Positions 23,001-36,227 of a stretch of 64,000 nt of DNA are shown here, in pieces. Both the position numbers and the translations under genes were made by a program. How positions within the stretch are numbered: the stretch's first letter is position 1; the number at the start of each line of letters is the position of its first letter. Below the pieces are notes generated by a model, which saw only the letters and a list, made by a program, of their open reading frames with translations, ran no database searches and had not been told where the DNA came from. This stretch comes from Impatiens glandulifera (taxonomy: Eukaryota > Streptophyta > Magnoliopsida > Ericales > Balsaminaceae), in the NCBI RefSeq assembly GCF_907164915.1, contig NC_061862.1, positions 138,747,520-138,811,519 on the forward strand, given 5' to 3'.

Positions 23001-26000
23001 AATGGTCCTACTTGGGTATTAGATACTGCATGTGGTGCTCACATTATTTCATATGTGCAGGGACTTAAAAATAAAATACAAGTGAAGAAAGGAGAGATAG
23101 ACCTGCGCGTTGGAAATGGAACAAGTGTTGCTTCACTTACCGTAGGAGATTTAAGTCTATCTTTACCTTCTGGTTTAATATTAGAACTGAATAATTGTTA
23201 TTATGTTCCTTGCATTACTAAGAACGTTGTTTCGGTTACTATATTACATTCTGAAGGTTTTGAATTTAGCATTAAAAATGGAAATATTTCTGTTTTTAAG
23301 AATGATATTTTATATGCGACTGCTCCACTGAGTAATGGACTCTTTGTATTGGATCTCAAATCAGAATTGTATAACATAAATAACAAAAGACAAAAATTAA
23401 ATAGTTTGAGTGAGGCCTACCTATGGCATTGTCGATTGGGTTACATTAGTGCGAATCGCATGAAGAAGATCCACAAAGATGGGCTTCTAAAAGACATGGA
23501 TTTTGAATCCATTGATACATGTGATCAATGTCTGATGGGCAAGATGACAAGGTCACCTTTCAAAGGAACGTTTGAAAGGGCTACTGAACTATTGGGCGTA
23601 ATACATACTGATGTATGTGGTCCAATGAGCACTGAAGCTAGAGGTGCTATAGATACTTCATCACATTTACTGATGACATGAGTAGATATGGGTATATTTA
23701 CCTTATATCACATAAATCAGAGTCCTTTGAAAAGTTCAAGGAATTTCAAAACGAAGTAGAGACTCAAAGTGGCAAGAAAATAAAAGCACTTCGATCTGAT
23801 CGTGGTGGTGAGTACTTGAGCCACGAATTTGATCATCATTTGAAAACTGTGGGATAGTCACACAGTTGTCTACCCTAAGAACACATCAGCTAAATGGTGT
23901 GTCTGAAAGGAGAAACAAGACTTTGTTAGATATGGTCCGATCAATGATGAGTTTTGTTAATCTTCCGGTATCCTTCTGGGGATATGCCCTCACTACCGCT
24001 GTACTTACACTAAATAGGACTCCGTCAAGAACTATAAACAAAACTCCATATGAGATATGGACTGGAAAGGTTCCAAAGTTGTCTTTTTTGGAAATATGGG
24101 GATGTGAAGCTTATGTAAAGCGTTTACAAACAGAGAAGTTTGCCCCAAAATCAGATAAATGCTTTTTTATAGGGTATCCAAAATGAAGTTATGGATATTA
24201 CTTCTACAATCCAACTCAGCAAAAGGTGTTTATTGCAAGGCATGGTGTCTTTTTGGAAAGAGAGTTCCTTTCCAACAAGTCAAGTGGGAGAAATATTCAT
24301 CTTGAAACAGTTCAAGATGATGAAGAGCAACAAACTCAACAACAAAATGACATGGATGATGTTGATGCAGAGATGATTACTTTTGAAGGCTCATGGCCTC
24401 AGAACATCAAGAACCAGAACAAGAGGATCTACAAACAGTTGTAGATCATGTTCCGGATTTAGTTGTTGAACAAGTTGAACCCACTCGTAGATCAGAAAGG
24501 CCAAGGGTACAACCAAGACGTTATGATGATTTCATCTTAAATGTAAGCTTTAATGTTCTTATGCTAGAACATAGTGAGCCTTCGACCTATAAGCAAGCAG
24601 TGACGGGTCCAGACTCCAATAAATGGCTTGACGCCATGAGGTCTGAAATGGATTCGATGTTTGAAAATTAAGTATGGGACTTGATAGATTTTCCAGATGG
24701 GGTAACACCCATAGGAAGTAAATGGATTTTCAAACTAAAAAATGACAAGGATGGAAATGCATCTGTTTACAAGGCAAGACTAGTTGCCAAAGGTTTTAGA
24801 CAAATTCATGATATAGACTATGACGAGACATTTTCACCAGTTGTCATGATTAGATCCATTAGGATAATCCTAGCTATTGCTGCATATTATGACTATGAGA
24901 TATGGCAAATGAATGTCAAAACCGCTTTTCTAAATGGTTTTTTAGAAGAGGATGTGTACATGATACAACCTGAAGGTTTTGAAGATCCAAATCATACTGG
25001 GAAGGTATACAAGCTTAAGAAGTCCATTTATGGACTTAAGCAAGCATCCAGGAGTTGGAACTTTCGATTTGATGAATAGATCAAAGAGTTTGAATTCATT
25101 AGATGCGAAGAGGATCCTTGTGTTTATAAGAAGTTTAGTGGGAGTAAGGTAGCCTTCTTAGTCTTGTATGTGGATGACATACTACTTATTGGGAATGACA
25201 TTTCGATGCTAGAGTCCGTAAAAGAATGGCTGAAGAAATGTTTCTCAATGAAAGACTTAGGAAAGGCCGAGTACATACTTGGAATTAAGATCTGTAGAGA
25301 TAGATCTAAGAGGCTTCTTGGATTAAGTCAAGGAACTTATATTGATAAGATTCTTAATAGATTCAAGATGCAAGATTCCAAGAATGGATTTTTACCCATT
25401 CAACAAGGTGTATATCTCAGCAAGATGTAGTGTCCTAAAACACCTGCTGAGCTTGAGAAGATGAACAAGATCCTATATGCTTCTACTATAGGATCTATCA
25501 TGTATGTCATGGTATGTACACGTCCAGATGTTGCATATTCTTTGAGCATGTGTAGCAGATACAAATCAAGTCCGGGAGAAGCACACTGGAGTGCAGCTAA
25601 GAATATCCTGAAGTACTTAAGAAGAACAAAGGATGATTTCTTAGTATATGGGGGAGATGAAAAATTGATCATACAAGGCTATACTGATGCAAGCTTTCAG
25701 ACTGACCGAGATGGCTTTGAGTCTCAATCGGGTTATGTCTTTATCCTTAACGGAGGAGCTGTGAGCTGGAAGAGCTCCAAGCAAGGTACTATAGCAGATT
25801 CTACAATAGAGGCTAAGTACATTGCTGCTAGTGAAGCAGCAAAGGAGGCCGTTTGGGTGAGGAAGTTCCTAGATGAACTCAGTGTTGTTCCTAGCATTTC
25901 AATGCCTATCGACATCTATTGTGACAACAATGGTGCCATAGCTCAGGCAAAGGAATCGAGTTCGAACTCCAAATCCATACACGTTATGAGAAAGTATCAC

Positions 26001-26156
26001 CTTATTCGACACATCATCACTATGGGTGATATTAGGATGTCTAAGGTGCATACTGATGACAACATTGCAGATCCATTAACCAAACCTATGCCTAGGCCCA
26101 AGCATGAGAGTCACACTAGGGCTAAGGGTCTCAAGCACATTGGAGAATGGCTTTGA
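22950..26156 (+). pseudogene. copia pol: protease, integrase, reverse transcriptase, RNase H
   Basis: Protease core WVLDTACGAHI (about 23010) has Ala where D-[ST]-G is usual. Integrase shows LWHCRLGYISANRM (second zinc His changed to Tyr), CDQCLMGK, HTDVCGPM, a frameshift near 23660, then ALRSDRGGEYL and GVSERRNKTLLDMVRSMM. RT shows KWIFKLKNDKDG, KARLVAKGFRQ, VKTAFLNGFLEEDVYM and the catalytic LYVDDILL at about 25164. RNase H shows YTDASFQTDRDG, SSKQGTIADSTIEAKYIAAS and DNNGAIAQAKE, ending ADPLTKPM and TAG-free to 26156. In-frame stops lie at 24184, 24669, 25077 and 25428. All domains are present but none could be made from one open frame. Confidence 0.92.
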
Positions 26157-26977
26157 GTTTGCTTTTGTATTACATTATGTATTTATGAGTGTTAGACACC
26201 AGTTTTATGTTTAACTTGATGATTTTATGATATATGATATTTCATCCTTATTTATATTGTTTTTATCGATATTGAATAATATGTCCAAATAATTCATTAT
26301 TAACAAATGAGATCACCTTAAGTTTTCTGGTGAATGAAACCCCATTAAGTGAAATGAAGTTTTGAATTATTAAAAGTCTATAGTTTGAAATCATCAAATG
26401 GACATAGATGATTTTATAAGTTACTATATTGTAAGCTGACTGATAGCGTCAAGTTTCATGGGCTATAAGGACATGGAGATGTCTAGTCAATTACATATAT
26501 GTGTATGGATGATACATGTAAGACTAACCCACCTTAAGACTCTCCAAAAGAGATTGTAGAGTTTTAAGTTAAACCAGGTTTAGTAGATTCCTCAGACATG
26601 AGTATGTTGTGGCCTCACTTGATGATTGATATTTCTTTGACACTGTTAAATGCTTTCCGTAAAAGAGAGTTATAAAGACAGTAGTTGGGATTTCTAAAAA
26701 TTGAGTGGGAGCCATAGTCATACAAGAATGGAGAAGTCCTCCTACTTCATGTATACTGTGATACATTGAACAGGAATGGTGTCTCGACCACTTGAAGAGC
26801 GAGAACTGAAAATGCATGGCCATGCTCGGATGGATTAATATGAATCATCCGTTTAATTGACAGTTCAAACTCAGAGTTCAAGAAACATATTTGATAGAAA
26901 GGTATGAATGTTACCATATCATCAAATAAGACATTAAGAGACAAATGTATCTTATATTGCACACTTGTTTAAGGACA
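26157..26977 (+). other. copia 3' untranslated region
   Basis: Sequence between the RNase H stop and the polypurine tract; no gene. Open frames on the other strand are chance. Confidence 0.7.
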
Positions 26978-26987
26978 AGTGGGAGAT
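26978..26987 (+). promoter_or_regulatory. Polypurine tract
   Basis: AGTGGGAGAT directly precedes the TG of the 3' LTR, the standard plus-strand primer site in plant copia elements. Confidence 0.85.
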
Positions 26988-28161
26988 TGAAGGAATTGTG
27001 TCCTTTAATTTAATGTGCAATGACTAAACTTGGATAGGACAAATTAACAGATATAATTTAATCCGATTATTTTATGAGTTTTAGTGCTTTGCTAGAAGCC
27101 AACTACGATTAATGGGGTTAAACCTATAACTATTATAATCGGGTCATATGAGGTCACACACTTAGAGTTGACCGACTAGATAAACGAGAAATATGGTTAA
27201 TTATTAATAAATATTAGATATTATTAATAATAAGAAATATTATTTATTTGTGAAATAAAATAATATATAATTAATACATATTAGATATTATTAATAATAA
27301 GAAATATTATTTATTTGTGAAATAAAATAATATATAATTAATGGTTAATTATGGAGTTAAGATTGTGAAATAATATATAATTAATACATATTAGATTGTG
27401 AAATAAAATAATATATAATTAATGGTTAATTATGGAGTTAAGATTGTGAAATAAAATAATATATAATTAATGGTTAATTATGCAGTTAAGATTGTGAAAT
27501 AAAATAATATATAATTAATACATATTAGATATTATTAATAATAAGAAATATTATTTATTTGTAAAATAAAATAATATATAATTAATGGTTAATTATGGAG
27601 TTAAGATTGTGAAATAAAATAATATATAATTAATGGTTAATTATGCAGTTAAGATTGTGAAATAAAATAATATATAATTAATACATATTAAATATTATTA
27701 ATAATAAGAAATATTATTTATTTGTGAAATAAAATAATATATAATTAATGGTTAATTATGGAATTTTATTTAATACAAAAGGATTCACTTATTTGCAAGA
27801 AAACGGAAGTGAATAGAGAGAGAATTATTACTTCTTTAAAACGGTTTTTGCTATATTACGGTGAGAACTCCAAGAGGAAGAAATCATCTTTTAATCTAGC
27901 AATTGGATTGCTTCTCCTTTGTCTTTTTCGTCCTAGCAGTCGAAAGTAAAGAGACCTAGTCGGGCTCGTGTGGACCAAGTAGAGGAGCAACACGTGGGGC
28001 TCTCGACTATTCATTACTACCAGATCTGATCTGGTTCACACATCAAATGTATATTTCTATAAACTATATATCATGATTCTATTAATTATGCATGATTATA
28101 TGATTAGATGTTTAGATTAGATCTATAAATTATTCCGCTGCGAACATCTAATTAACCAACA
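26988..28161 (+). repeat. 3' LTR of the copia element (1174 bp)
   Basis: Runs from TGAAGGAATTGTG to CTAATTAACCAACA. It matches the 5' LTR with few point differences but has a longer internal array (27.2-27.76 kb) of the 48-bp unit starting GTGAAATAAAATAATATATA. Confidence 0.92.
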
Positions 28162-28290
28162 GAATTATGGGTTATAATGGATTGTAGTACAAAGTTTCAT
28201 TAGAAATGGGGATTAAGGAACATTTTGCAGAGGTATATCATCTTCAAACTGGAAAATAGAGACTACTTTAATGAGGTTTTGGACTTGATG
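28162..28290 (+). pseudogene. F-box/kelch gene scrap at the right flank of the copia
   Basis: GAATTATGGGTTATAAT and, further on, ATCATCTTCAAACT match the coding stretch around 53678-53760 of the F-box/kelch gene (residues ELWVI and YHLQT). Spacing is similar, with stops in between. Similarity fades after about 28290. Confidence 0.5.
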
Positions 28291-29879
28291 AGTTGTCATG
28301 TCCTTGTTGTGATACTCGGTTTTTAAGATATTGAGGCGTTTAAAAAGTGTTCTGAGTTTATCACGAAATTGAAATTTAATAAGAGTGTTTTTCGACTCTA
28401 ATTGTGCAAACAAAGTTTAATAAAGGTCACGGTCTTCACGCACAATAATTGTTTCAAAGATTTATTTAATATGCATAAGAAAGATGATAGTTTTGAAAAA
28501 GTTTGGCCCTGTAGTATTATTGAGCTTTATAAACTTGCTAAATCAAATTTTTATATGGAGCTCTATACTAAATTAGGGTTCTTAAATTTGTATTTTTGTT
28601 TCATTTAGTTTATGTCAAACAATCATAAGCTTTTGTCGACTCTAACTGTATACATAGAGTATTGATGGAAAAATTCCATCATCTTTTGAATTGGTTTGAT
28701 GTAAAAATTGATTATTTATAGTTTAATCGATTGAGCGAAAGAGAAGAGAGAATCAATTAAGGTTTCAATATAAGTTTGATAGAAAAGTTCGGTAATGTTT
28801 AATAATGTTTTGTGTGAAGTGTGTTATCTTATTTTAGATATTATTTAACTAAGTATTTTTTCAATGTTAAGCAATGATTATAGAGCTTAATGTTGCCACA
28901 ATGTTTGAGGTGTGATGAATGCTTTAAATTTTCTTCTATTTCACATTTTCTAAATAATCTATTAACTAAAATGTACATTTTGAAATGAACTCTACTAATT
29001 TTCTAGTGACTTTCATGCCTTGCAGAATTAATCTGGTTATGAATCTTATGGAATGTGAAACCGATCTTAATTAGTTGATGAACTAGATGATGGTGTGCTC
29101 ATATTCTCAAAAACTAGAACTTTATTTTATATTCAAAATATTGATAATTAGAAATGAAAATATAAAATGAAATAATTAATGAGTTTAGAGAGTGCATAGT
29201 GGATTAATTAGTGGATTATTTAATTAGTCAGAAAATAATTGAATGAAATGTGATAGATAGGGAATGATTTTCTTATCTATGAGTTAGAGCAAGCAGTAAG
29301 CAGCCACCGTTTACTCTCTACTCTCTAGTCTCTCCCACTCCCCGAAATAGACCATATGTATTTACCCTCACAATAACATTAAATTATTAATCTTATTTAA
29401 TTAATTAAATTTATATTTATTTAATAGATATAATAATTAGTTCAAATAATTATTTATTTTTGTTACAACTTTTATTTTAATTATTTTGAAGGTATGATTT
29501 AACATTCATTTCAAAAATAACTAAAATTTATAAATTAGAATTGTAAAATTTTAGTGATTAAAGAATACACCTATTGGACCGAGTTTGAATATAACAAATC
29601 GATTTTGAAAAACGCAAATCCAAATTTGACATATAGATACTATATTCTCTTTTTCCAATTTATGGTTTTGATTATATATAAAGACGATAGAAGGATAGAA
29701 CATTGATGTTGACGTTGCCCTTGTGTTGTCGCATGTGTTGCAATTGTTGAAGAATTTCAATTATTTAACAATTGCGATTAATTGCGATTATTATTGTATG
29801 TTTTTGTTAATTACTTTAACAATGATTAATTTTTGTCCTAAGTTTGCTTTAACGTGTAGAAATCTTAATAAAGTATACG
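28291..29879. other. Unassigned AT-rich sequence
   Basis: I see no gene, terminal repeats or known transposon motif in this 1.6 kb. Confidence 0.4.
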
Positions 29880-31466
29880 CATGGACTATTGCATTTGGGG
29901 TTGGCGAGAATTTTAATAAAGTATTCACGTATGTTATTAATAAATAACGTTATAAAACGGTCATATATAAATGATCGTGATAATATCGAAACATAGGTTT
30001 TGATTTGACGTGAATCTTAACAAAGTAATTGTGTGGGATATTTGTAAATAACATTTGAAGAGTGATCATAAAAATGACCGTAAATACATTTTCTTTTAAG
30101 AAAAAAGTTTGTATATAATTATTAACCGATCATAGTATTTTAAGGATACCAACCAATAGTATTTATTGTTGATGTTTTTTTAGAACAATAGTATAGAAAT
30201 GGTCGTACGTACAGAGCTGATGTCAATAAACAAAACACGATGTGATGTGGACCTCTACAAAATTGTTTTTACATAGATTGTTAACAAATAATATTTATAG
30301 AATGATCAAATATAAATTATTGTAAATACTTATCAACAAATATGTTTAATTTCGATGTGAATGTTAATTAACTATTTACGTGAGTTATAAACAAGTAACA
30401 TTTAGGACGATCTCGTATAAATTATCGTAAATACTATCAACATATGCTTAATTTGGACATGAATGTTAATAAACTATTCATGTGAGTTACTACAAATAAC
30501 CTTTGAACGACCATGTATAAATGATCGTAAGTACTATCAACATATATGTTTATTTGGATGTGAATATCAACAAATAATTTAATTTGGATGTGAATGTTAA
30601 TAAACTATTCACGTGAGTTACTAACAAGTAATGTTTAGGACAATCATGTGTAAATAATTGCAAATACTATAAGCAAATAAGTTTATTTTGGTTTGAATGT
30701 TAATAAACTATTGACATGAGTTATTAACAAGTAACCTTTAGGAAGATCATTTAAATGATCACAAGTATTATCAACAAATATGCTTAATTTGTATGTGAAT
30801 GTTAATGAACTATTCACGTGAGTTACTACAAAATGTTTAGGACGATCATGTATAAATGATTGCAAGTACTATCAACATATAAGTTTAATTTAGATGAATG
30901 TTAATAGATTATTCACGAAAGTTACTAAAAAGAAACTTTTATGACGATCATGTATATATGATCGCAAGTACTATCAACAAATAAGTTTAATTTGGGCATG
31001 AATGTTAATAAACTATTGACTTGAGTTACTAACAAGTAACGTTTAGGACGATCATGTATAAATGATCCCAAGTACTATCAATAGATACGTTTAGTTTTGA
31101 CATGAATCTTAATAAACTATTCACGTGAGTTACTAACAAGTGATGTTTAAGACAATCATACATAAAATATCACAAATACTATCAACAAATATATTTTGAT
31201 TTGATGTGAATCTTAACAAAGTATTCACGTATGTCATTAATAAATAAAGTTAAAGATTGTCATATATAAATGATCGTGATACAATCGAAAGATATATTTT
31301 AATTTGACGTGACTCTTGATAAAGTATTCACGTACGTCATTAACAAATAATGTTTTTAGGATGATCATATATAAACGATCATATGTATTATCGAAAGATA
31401 GGTTTGAAGTTTTACATACATCATAAAACTGATCGTATGCACTACAATAGATATGTTTAAAAGAAA
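29880..31466. repeat. Satellite-like array, long unit of about 104 bp
   Basis: Diverged tandem units each hold GTTAATAAACTATTCACGTG, AGTTACTAACAAGTAACGTT, a GATCATGTATAAATGATC hairpin motif and TACTATCAACAAATA. I counted the unit at about 104 bp between 30350 and 31100. The hairpin (CGATCAT, six-base loop, ATGATCG) is conserved in most units. No coding potential. Confidence 0.9.
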
Positions 31467-31665
31467 TGTTCAAATAGTTCTTATTTGATGGTTTGTTTGT
31501 AATTCAATTGTCTATTGTTTTGTTTGTTTTTGTAATTTAGTTGTTTAAAACTCAATTGGTATTTTCAACAAAGTTAGGGTATGTCTAGATTTGTTTCTTG
31601 AAACTCATTTCTCTCTTTTGGAGTTTTTTTAATGAAAGACACTAAGTCGTTTTCCCTAAAAAAAA
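31467..31665 (+). mobile_element. LINE 3' end inserted in the satellite array
   Basis: Starts TTCAAATAGTTCTTATTTGA, contains TTTCTTGAAACTCATT and ends AAGTCGTTTTCCCTAAAAAA. This is the same 3' tail as the LINE copies at 12546 (minus strand) and 54836. It is severely 5'-truncated, as typical for LINEs. Satellite sequence resumes immediately after the poly-A. Confidence 0.85.
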
Positions 31666-33870
31666 TGATTGTATGCACTATCAATAAATATGTTTGAATT
31701 TTGACATATGTCATAAAAATGATCGTATACACTATTAACAAATATGTTTGAAGTTTGACATACGTCATAAAAATGATTGTATGCACACTATCAACGAATA
31801 TGTTTGAATTTTGACATACATAATGACAATGATCATATTCCTATCAATAAATAATTTTGAATTTTGACATACGTCATGATAATTATCGTGCACTATCAAC
31901 AAATTATTCTGAATTTTGACATATGTTAAGACAATGATCGTATGCACTATCAACATATATGTTTGGATCTTAACAAACGTCATAAAAATGATCGTATACA
32001 CTATCAACAAATATGTTTAGGTTTGACATACGCCATAAATGATCGTATACACCATTGACAAATGTGTTTATGTTTGACATACGCCCGAAATGATCGTATG
32101 CACCGTCGACATATGAGTTGATGTTTTAAAAACATCAGAAATTATCGTATGTACCATCGACAAATTGATTTAGGTTTTACATACGTTAGAAATGATCGTT
32201 TGTACCATCGATATATTGGATTAGGTTTAACATACATCAGAAATGATTGTATGCACCATCGATATATGGATTTAGGTTTGACATATGTTAGAGATTATCG
32301 TGTTCACCATCGACATATGTGTTTATGTTTGAAATCCGTTAGAAATGATTGTATGCACCTTCGATATATTAATTTAGATTTGACATACGTCATAAATGAT
32401 CCTATGCACCATCGATAAATGAGTTTAGGTTTGACATACATTAGAAATTATCATATGCACATTCAAAAGATGAGCTTATGTTTGACATACATCAGAAATG
32501 ATCGTATGTATCATCGACAAATGTGTTTAGGTTTGACATACTTCAAAAATGATCGTATGCACTATTAACATATATGTTTGGAGCTTAACACACGTCATAA
32601 AAATGATCATATGCACTATCAACAAATAGGTTAGGTTTGAAATACATCATAAATGATCGTATACACAATTGACATATAAGTTTAAGTTTGGCATACATCA
32701 GAAATGATTGTATGCACGATCGACATATGGGTTTAGGGTTGATATACGTCCAAAATAATCATTTGCACCATTGACATATGGGTTTAAGTTTGATATACGT
32801 TAGAAAGAATCATGTGTACCATCGAAAAGTTAGTTTAGGTTTGACATATGCCAAAAATGATCGTATGCACATCGATGGATGTATTTAAGTTTAACATTCG
32901 TTAGAAATGATTGTATATACCATCGACATATGGGATTAGGTTTGACATACATCAAAAATGATAGTATGGACTATTAATAGATGAATTTAAGTTTAACATA
33001 CATCATAAATAATCATATGCACCATCGACTTATGGATTTAGGTTTGACATACGCATAAATGATCATATGCACCACTGACATATGAGTTTAGGTTAAACAT
33101 ACGTAAGAAATGGTCATATTCACCATCGACAAATGGGTTTAGGTTTGACATACGTAAAAAATGATCGTATACACCATCGATAGATGAGTTTATGTTTGAT
33201 ATATGTTAGAAATGATCTTATGCCCCATCAACAAATGAGATTAGATTTGACATACGTCAAACCGATCATATGCACCATCAATAAATTGGTTTAAGTTTGA
33301 CATACGTTAGAAATGATTATATGCACCATCGATATATGAGTTTAGGTTTGACATACGTTAGAAATGATCATATGTACATCGAAAAATGAATTTAGGTTTG
33401 ACATACGTTAGAAATGGTTGTATGTACCATCAATAAATGAGTTTAGGTTTAACATATGTCAGAAATAATTATATGCACCATTAATAGATGAGTTTAGGTT
33501 TAACACATGTCATAAATGATTGTATGTACCATCTACAAATGATTTTAGGGTATAACATACTTTAGAAATGATCATATGCATCATCACATATGGGTTTAAG
33601 TTTAGAATACGTTAAAAACAATTGTATACACAATCGATATATGAGTTTAGGTTTGACATACGTTAGATATGTTCGTATGCACCATAGACATATGAGTTTT
33701 TGTTTGACATACAGAAAAACAATCGTATACACCATTGAAAGGTGGGTTTAAGTTTGACGGAAATGATTGTATTCACCATTAATAGATGAGTTTTGGATTG
33801 TGAATATTTATGTTATTCACGTGAGCTATCTATAAATAGCATCCTTTGGGAATGATTATATTCCAATGAT
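31666..33870. repeat. Satellite-like array, short unit of about 51-53 bp
   Basis: Units such as GGTTTGACATACGTTAGAAA followed by TGATCGTATGCACCATCGAC and ATATGAGTTTA repeat roughly forty times with many substitutions. The unit corresponds to about half of the 104-bp unit to the left (shared ATGATCGTA and CTATCAACAAATATG parts). The array closes near 33790-33870 with a scrap of the long unit. Short open frames here are chance. Confidence 0.9.
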
Positions 33871-35357
33871 AATGAATTATCCTTTCTTAGGACTGAGTTT
33901 TATATTTTACTCCTACTAGGGTATTAATTCTTTGTTCTGACTAAGGAATGGTTAGTTTATGACAGCTAGGGTATTAATTATTTGACATAACTAAGGGTTG
34001 GTCAATTTTGACTTATCCATAATTTACAAAGTTGATTGCTACGAGAAGTCAAAATTGGTTAGGTCCTTTCCTAGGTGATTGAAGAAGAAAAGGTCAAGTT
34101 GAGAATTTGTTTGCAATTCATTCGGTTATCAGATGGTTTATAGTGCTTTGGAGCATTATGGCTTCGGTATTTTTGGCCCTAATATAGGTTGTTTAAAAAA
34201 AACATTTTTCTTATTTCTTTTCAAAATTTCTTTAATAACTATTTGAAAATTGAAAATCGTGAATTTTTATGTTTTACGAGAGAACACAACTCTTTATAGA
34301 TTTTAAGAAAATGTCTTGAGTATGATAAATTGGGGTTTTCATTTAGATATTGATGTATTTTTCTCAAAAAAATGCCCCTAATATATAACTCAAGGTCTTA
34401 TTTAGAGATTAGTTTTGTTTGTTTAGCGTTTGAGAGTTGAAGATAGTCCTATGATCCCTAGTACTTAAAATATTTTTCATAATTTTGGATCAAAATATTT
34501 TAGGGATTTAGTTTTGAACATCGCAATTTTGATTATTTTAATAAAAAATCAATGGTGTTTAATTTTTTTTCTTTTATTGAATAATTATTGACCGCAAATT
34601 CAAATTTGTATATAAACGATTACATTGAAATCTTTTTTTTTGTAGGGATTTATTGTTGAAACATCAATGTTTAAATGTTTATATCAAGCCTGCCTTTATA
34701 ACACGTATCTCGGAACTTAAATAATTTTTCACATTTTTTTGTATTTGTGTGTATGGAGACTTTTGACTTCGAGGATTTATTTAATTTTTACCCGGAGTAT
34801 ATCGGATAGAATTTGTACATTTATGCTCCTGCACGTAGACGAGAGTCTAAGTAATCAACAAATGGTGATTTCAATACTTCAACCATCACGGCGTGTAAGC
34901 ATGAAAATTTAACATATCCCAATTTATAATATAAAAATAATATTTTAAATTTTTATATTCAAAATAATCTAGAATGAGGGATTAAAAATCAAATTAGGGT
35001 AAATTATTGTGATACTTAAACCCTAATTAGAAAAATTAAATAAAAATTCAAAAATAATTTGAGGTTAAAATATTGTATTTATTTTACCCAAATTAAACCT
35101 GAGAAGGGGTTCAAATTATTTAATTATGATTTTAAACATAAATTATGTATAATTTATAGCTTAAAACAATTAAATAAATACCCCCAAAATACCAAAAAAT
35201 AAAAATAATGAACATAATTTTTATTATACTGTTAAAAATATTTTTGTGGAATCTTTGGTGAAGAAAATCGCAAGGAAGGGATTAAAATTCTATTTCAAAT
35301 AACTCTTTTATTAAAAATAAAATTGATAATCTGGTGTATCAGAAAATGAAAAATTAA
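33871..35357. other. AT-rich sequence with a Ty3/gypsy non-coding relic
   Basis: The stretch 34340-34880 (ATGCCCCTAATATATAAC, then GGATAGAATTTGTACATTTA, GAGAGTCTAAG, GATTTCAATACTTCAACC) resembles 41030-41690 in the 3' non-coding part of the Tat/Ogre-like element. The rest shows nothing recognisable. Confidence 0.45.
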
Positions 35358-35365
35358 GTTATAGC

Positions 35366-36219
35366 CATGGTTTTAAAAACCGTTTGGTCATCAACCCGGT
35401 TTTTTAGGCGAACTTCGGTCCGACCGGTTGAACCACTGGTTGAACCGGAACCAATAAATAAATAAAAAATTATTTAAAAGTAATACTAATAAGCAAAATA
35501 TTAAACTTTTACTTTGTAACTTAACCATTATTATATTTTTTTGATTTTAATTTATTGTCTTAACATCTTCCCCACTCCCATTGTTGTCTCCATTATTATA
35601 TTTTTATAATTTTAATTTATTGTCTTATCATCTTTTTCCAATGTTGTCTTCATTATTATATTTTTTTAACTTTAATTTATTGTCTTATCATCTTTCCCAT
35701 TGTTGTCTCTCTCTAAATATCATATTCAGGCCGAAGATTTACGATTTTGTATTGTCTGATCTTCCAGCAAAAGGTAAGATTATGCTCAATATCCATCTTA
35801 GCTTAACAGATCTATAAGAAGAAAGATAAAATCAGACGAAGGAGCACACGGAGAATGACAAAGATCAACTAAACTTTAACAGATCTAATCAGACGAAGGA
35901 AGACGACATAGAATCGATTAACATGATCGACTAACCTTGATCTGATTAGATGAAGTGAAAACATCTGATCCTCTTACTGAAAAATGATTTGAGCTGAGAT
36001 CGGAGATGAAGTCTCCTCTCCTCACATATCCATCAAAACAGGGTAACCTTTCTAACCGGAATTTTTCGGCTCTATTTTCTAGTCGAACCGTCCGGTCGGA
36101 CCGGATTATGACCGGTTCGAAAGGTTAACGTATATAAGTCAAAAGTCGAACCGCTTATTCCACCGTTTTGCGGTCAGACCGGTTACACCGCTGGTCCAAC
36201 CACGTATTTCAAAACCTTG
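35366..36219. mobile_element. Non-autonomous hAT element, ends CATGGTTTTAAAAACCG / CAAAACCTTG
   Basis: An exact 8-bp target duplication GTTATAGC flanks it (35358-35365 and 36220-36227). The termini are inverted CA(T/A)GGTTTT. Subterminal regions are rich in CCGGTT/GACCGG motifs. No transposase is encoded. Length is 854 bp. Confidence 0.9.
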
Positions 36220-36227
36220 GTTATAGC

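Larger units (their letters stand above)
18582..28161 (+). mobile_element. Ty1/copia LTR retrotransposon, full structure, mutated
   Basis: Both LTRs, the primer binding site, gag, protease, integrase, RT, RNase H and polypurine tract are present in copia order. The flanking 5-mers are AAATT (18577-18581) and GAATT (28162-28166), a 4/5 match for a target duplication. The frame is broken by several stops and frameshifts, so the element is not autonomous. A hAT element is nested in its leader. Its right flank is a scrap of F-box/kelch gene. Confidence 0.92.

Noticed and set aside
27758..27949. 63-codon open frame MEFYLIQKDS...
   Set aside because: Lies wholly inside the 3' LTR of the copia; no known LTR-encoded protein fits.
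32149..32418. 89-codon frame of repeated HRYIDLGLTYVRND-like units
   Set aside because: It is the 51-bp satellite unit read in one frame (51 is a multiple of 3), not a repeat protein; most neighbouring units break the frame.
29880..33870. CRISPR-like array
   Set aside because: Units are contiguous and diverged, with no constant repeat alternating with unique spacers, and the context is a plant nuclear genome.
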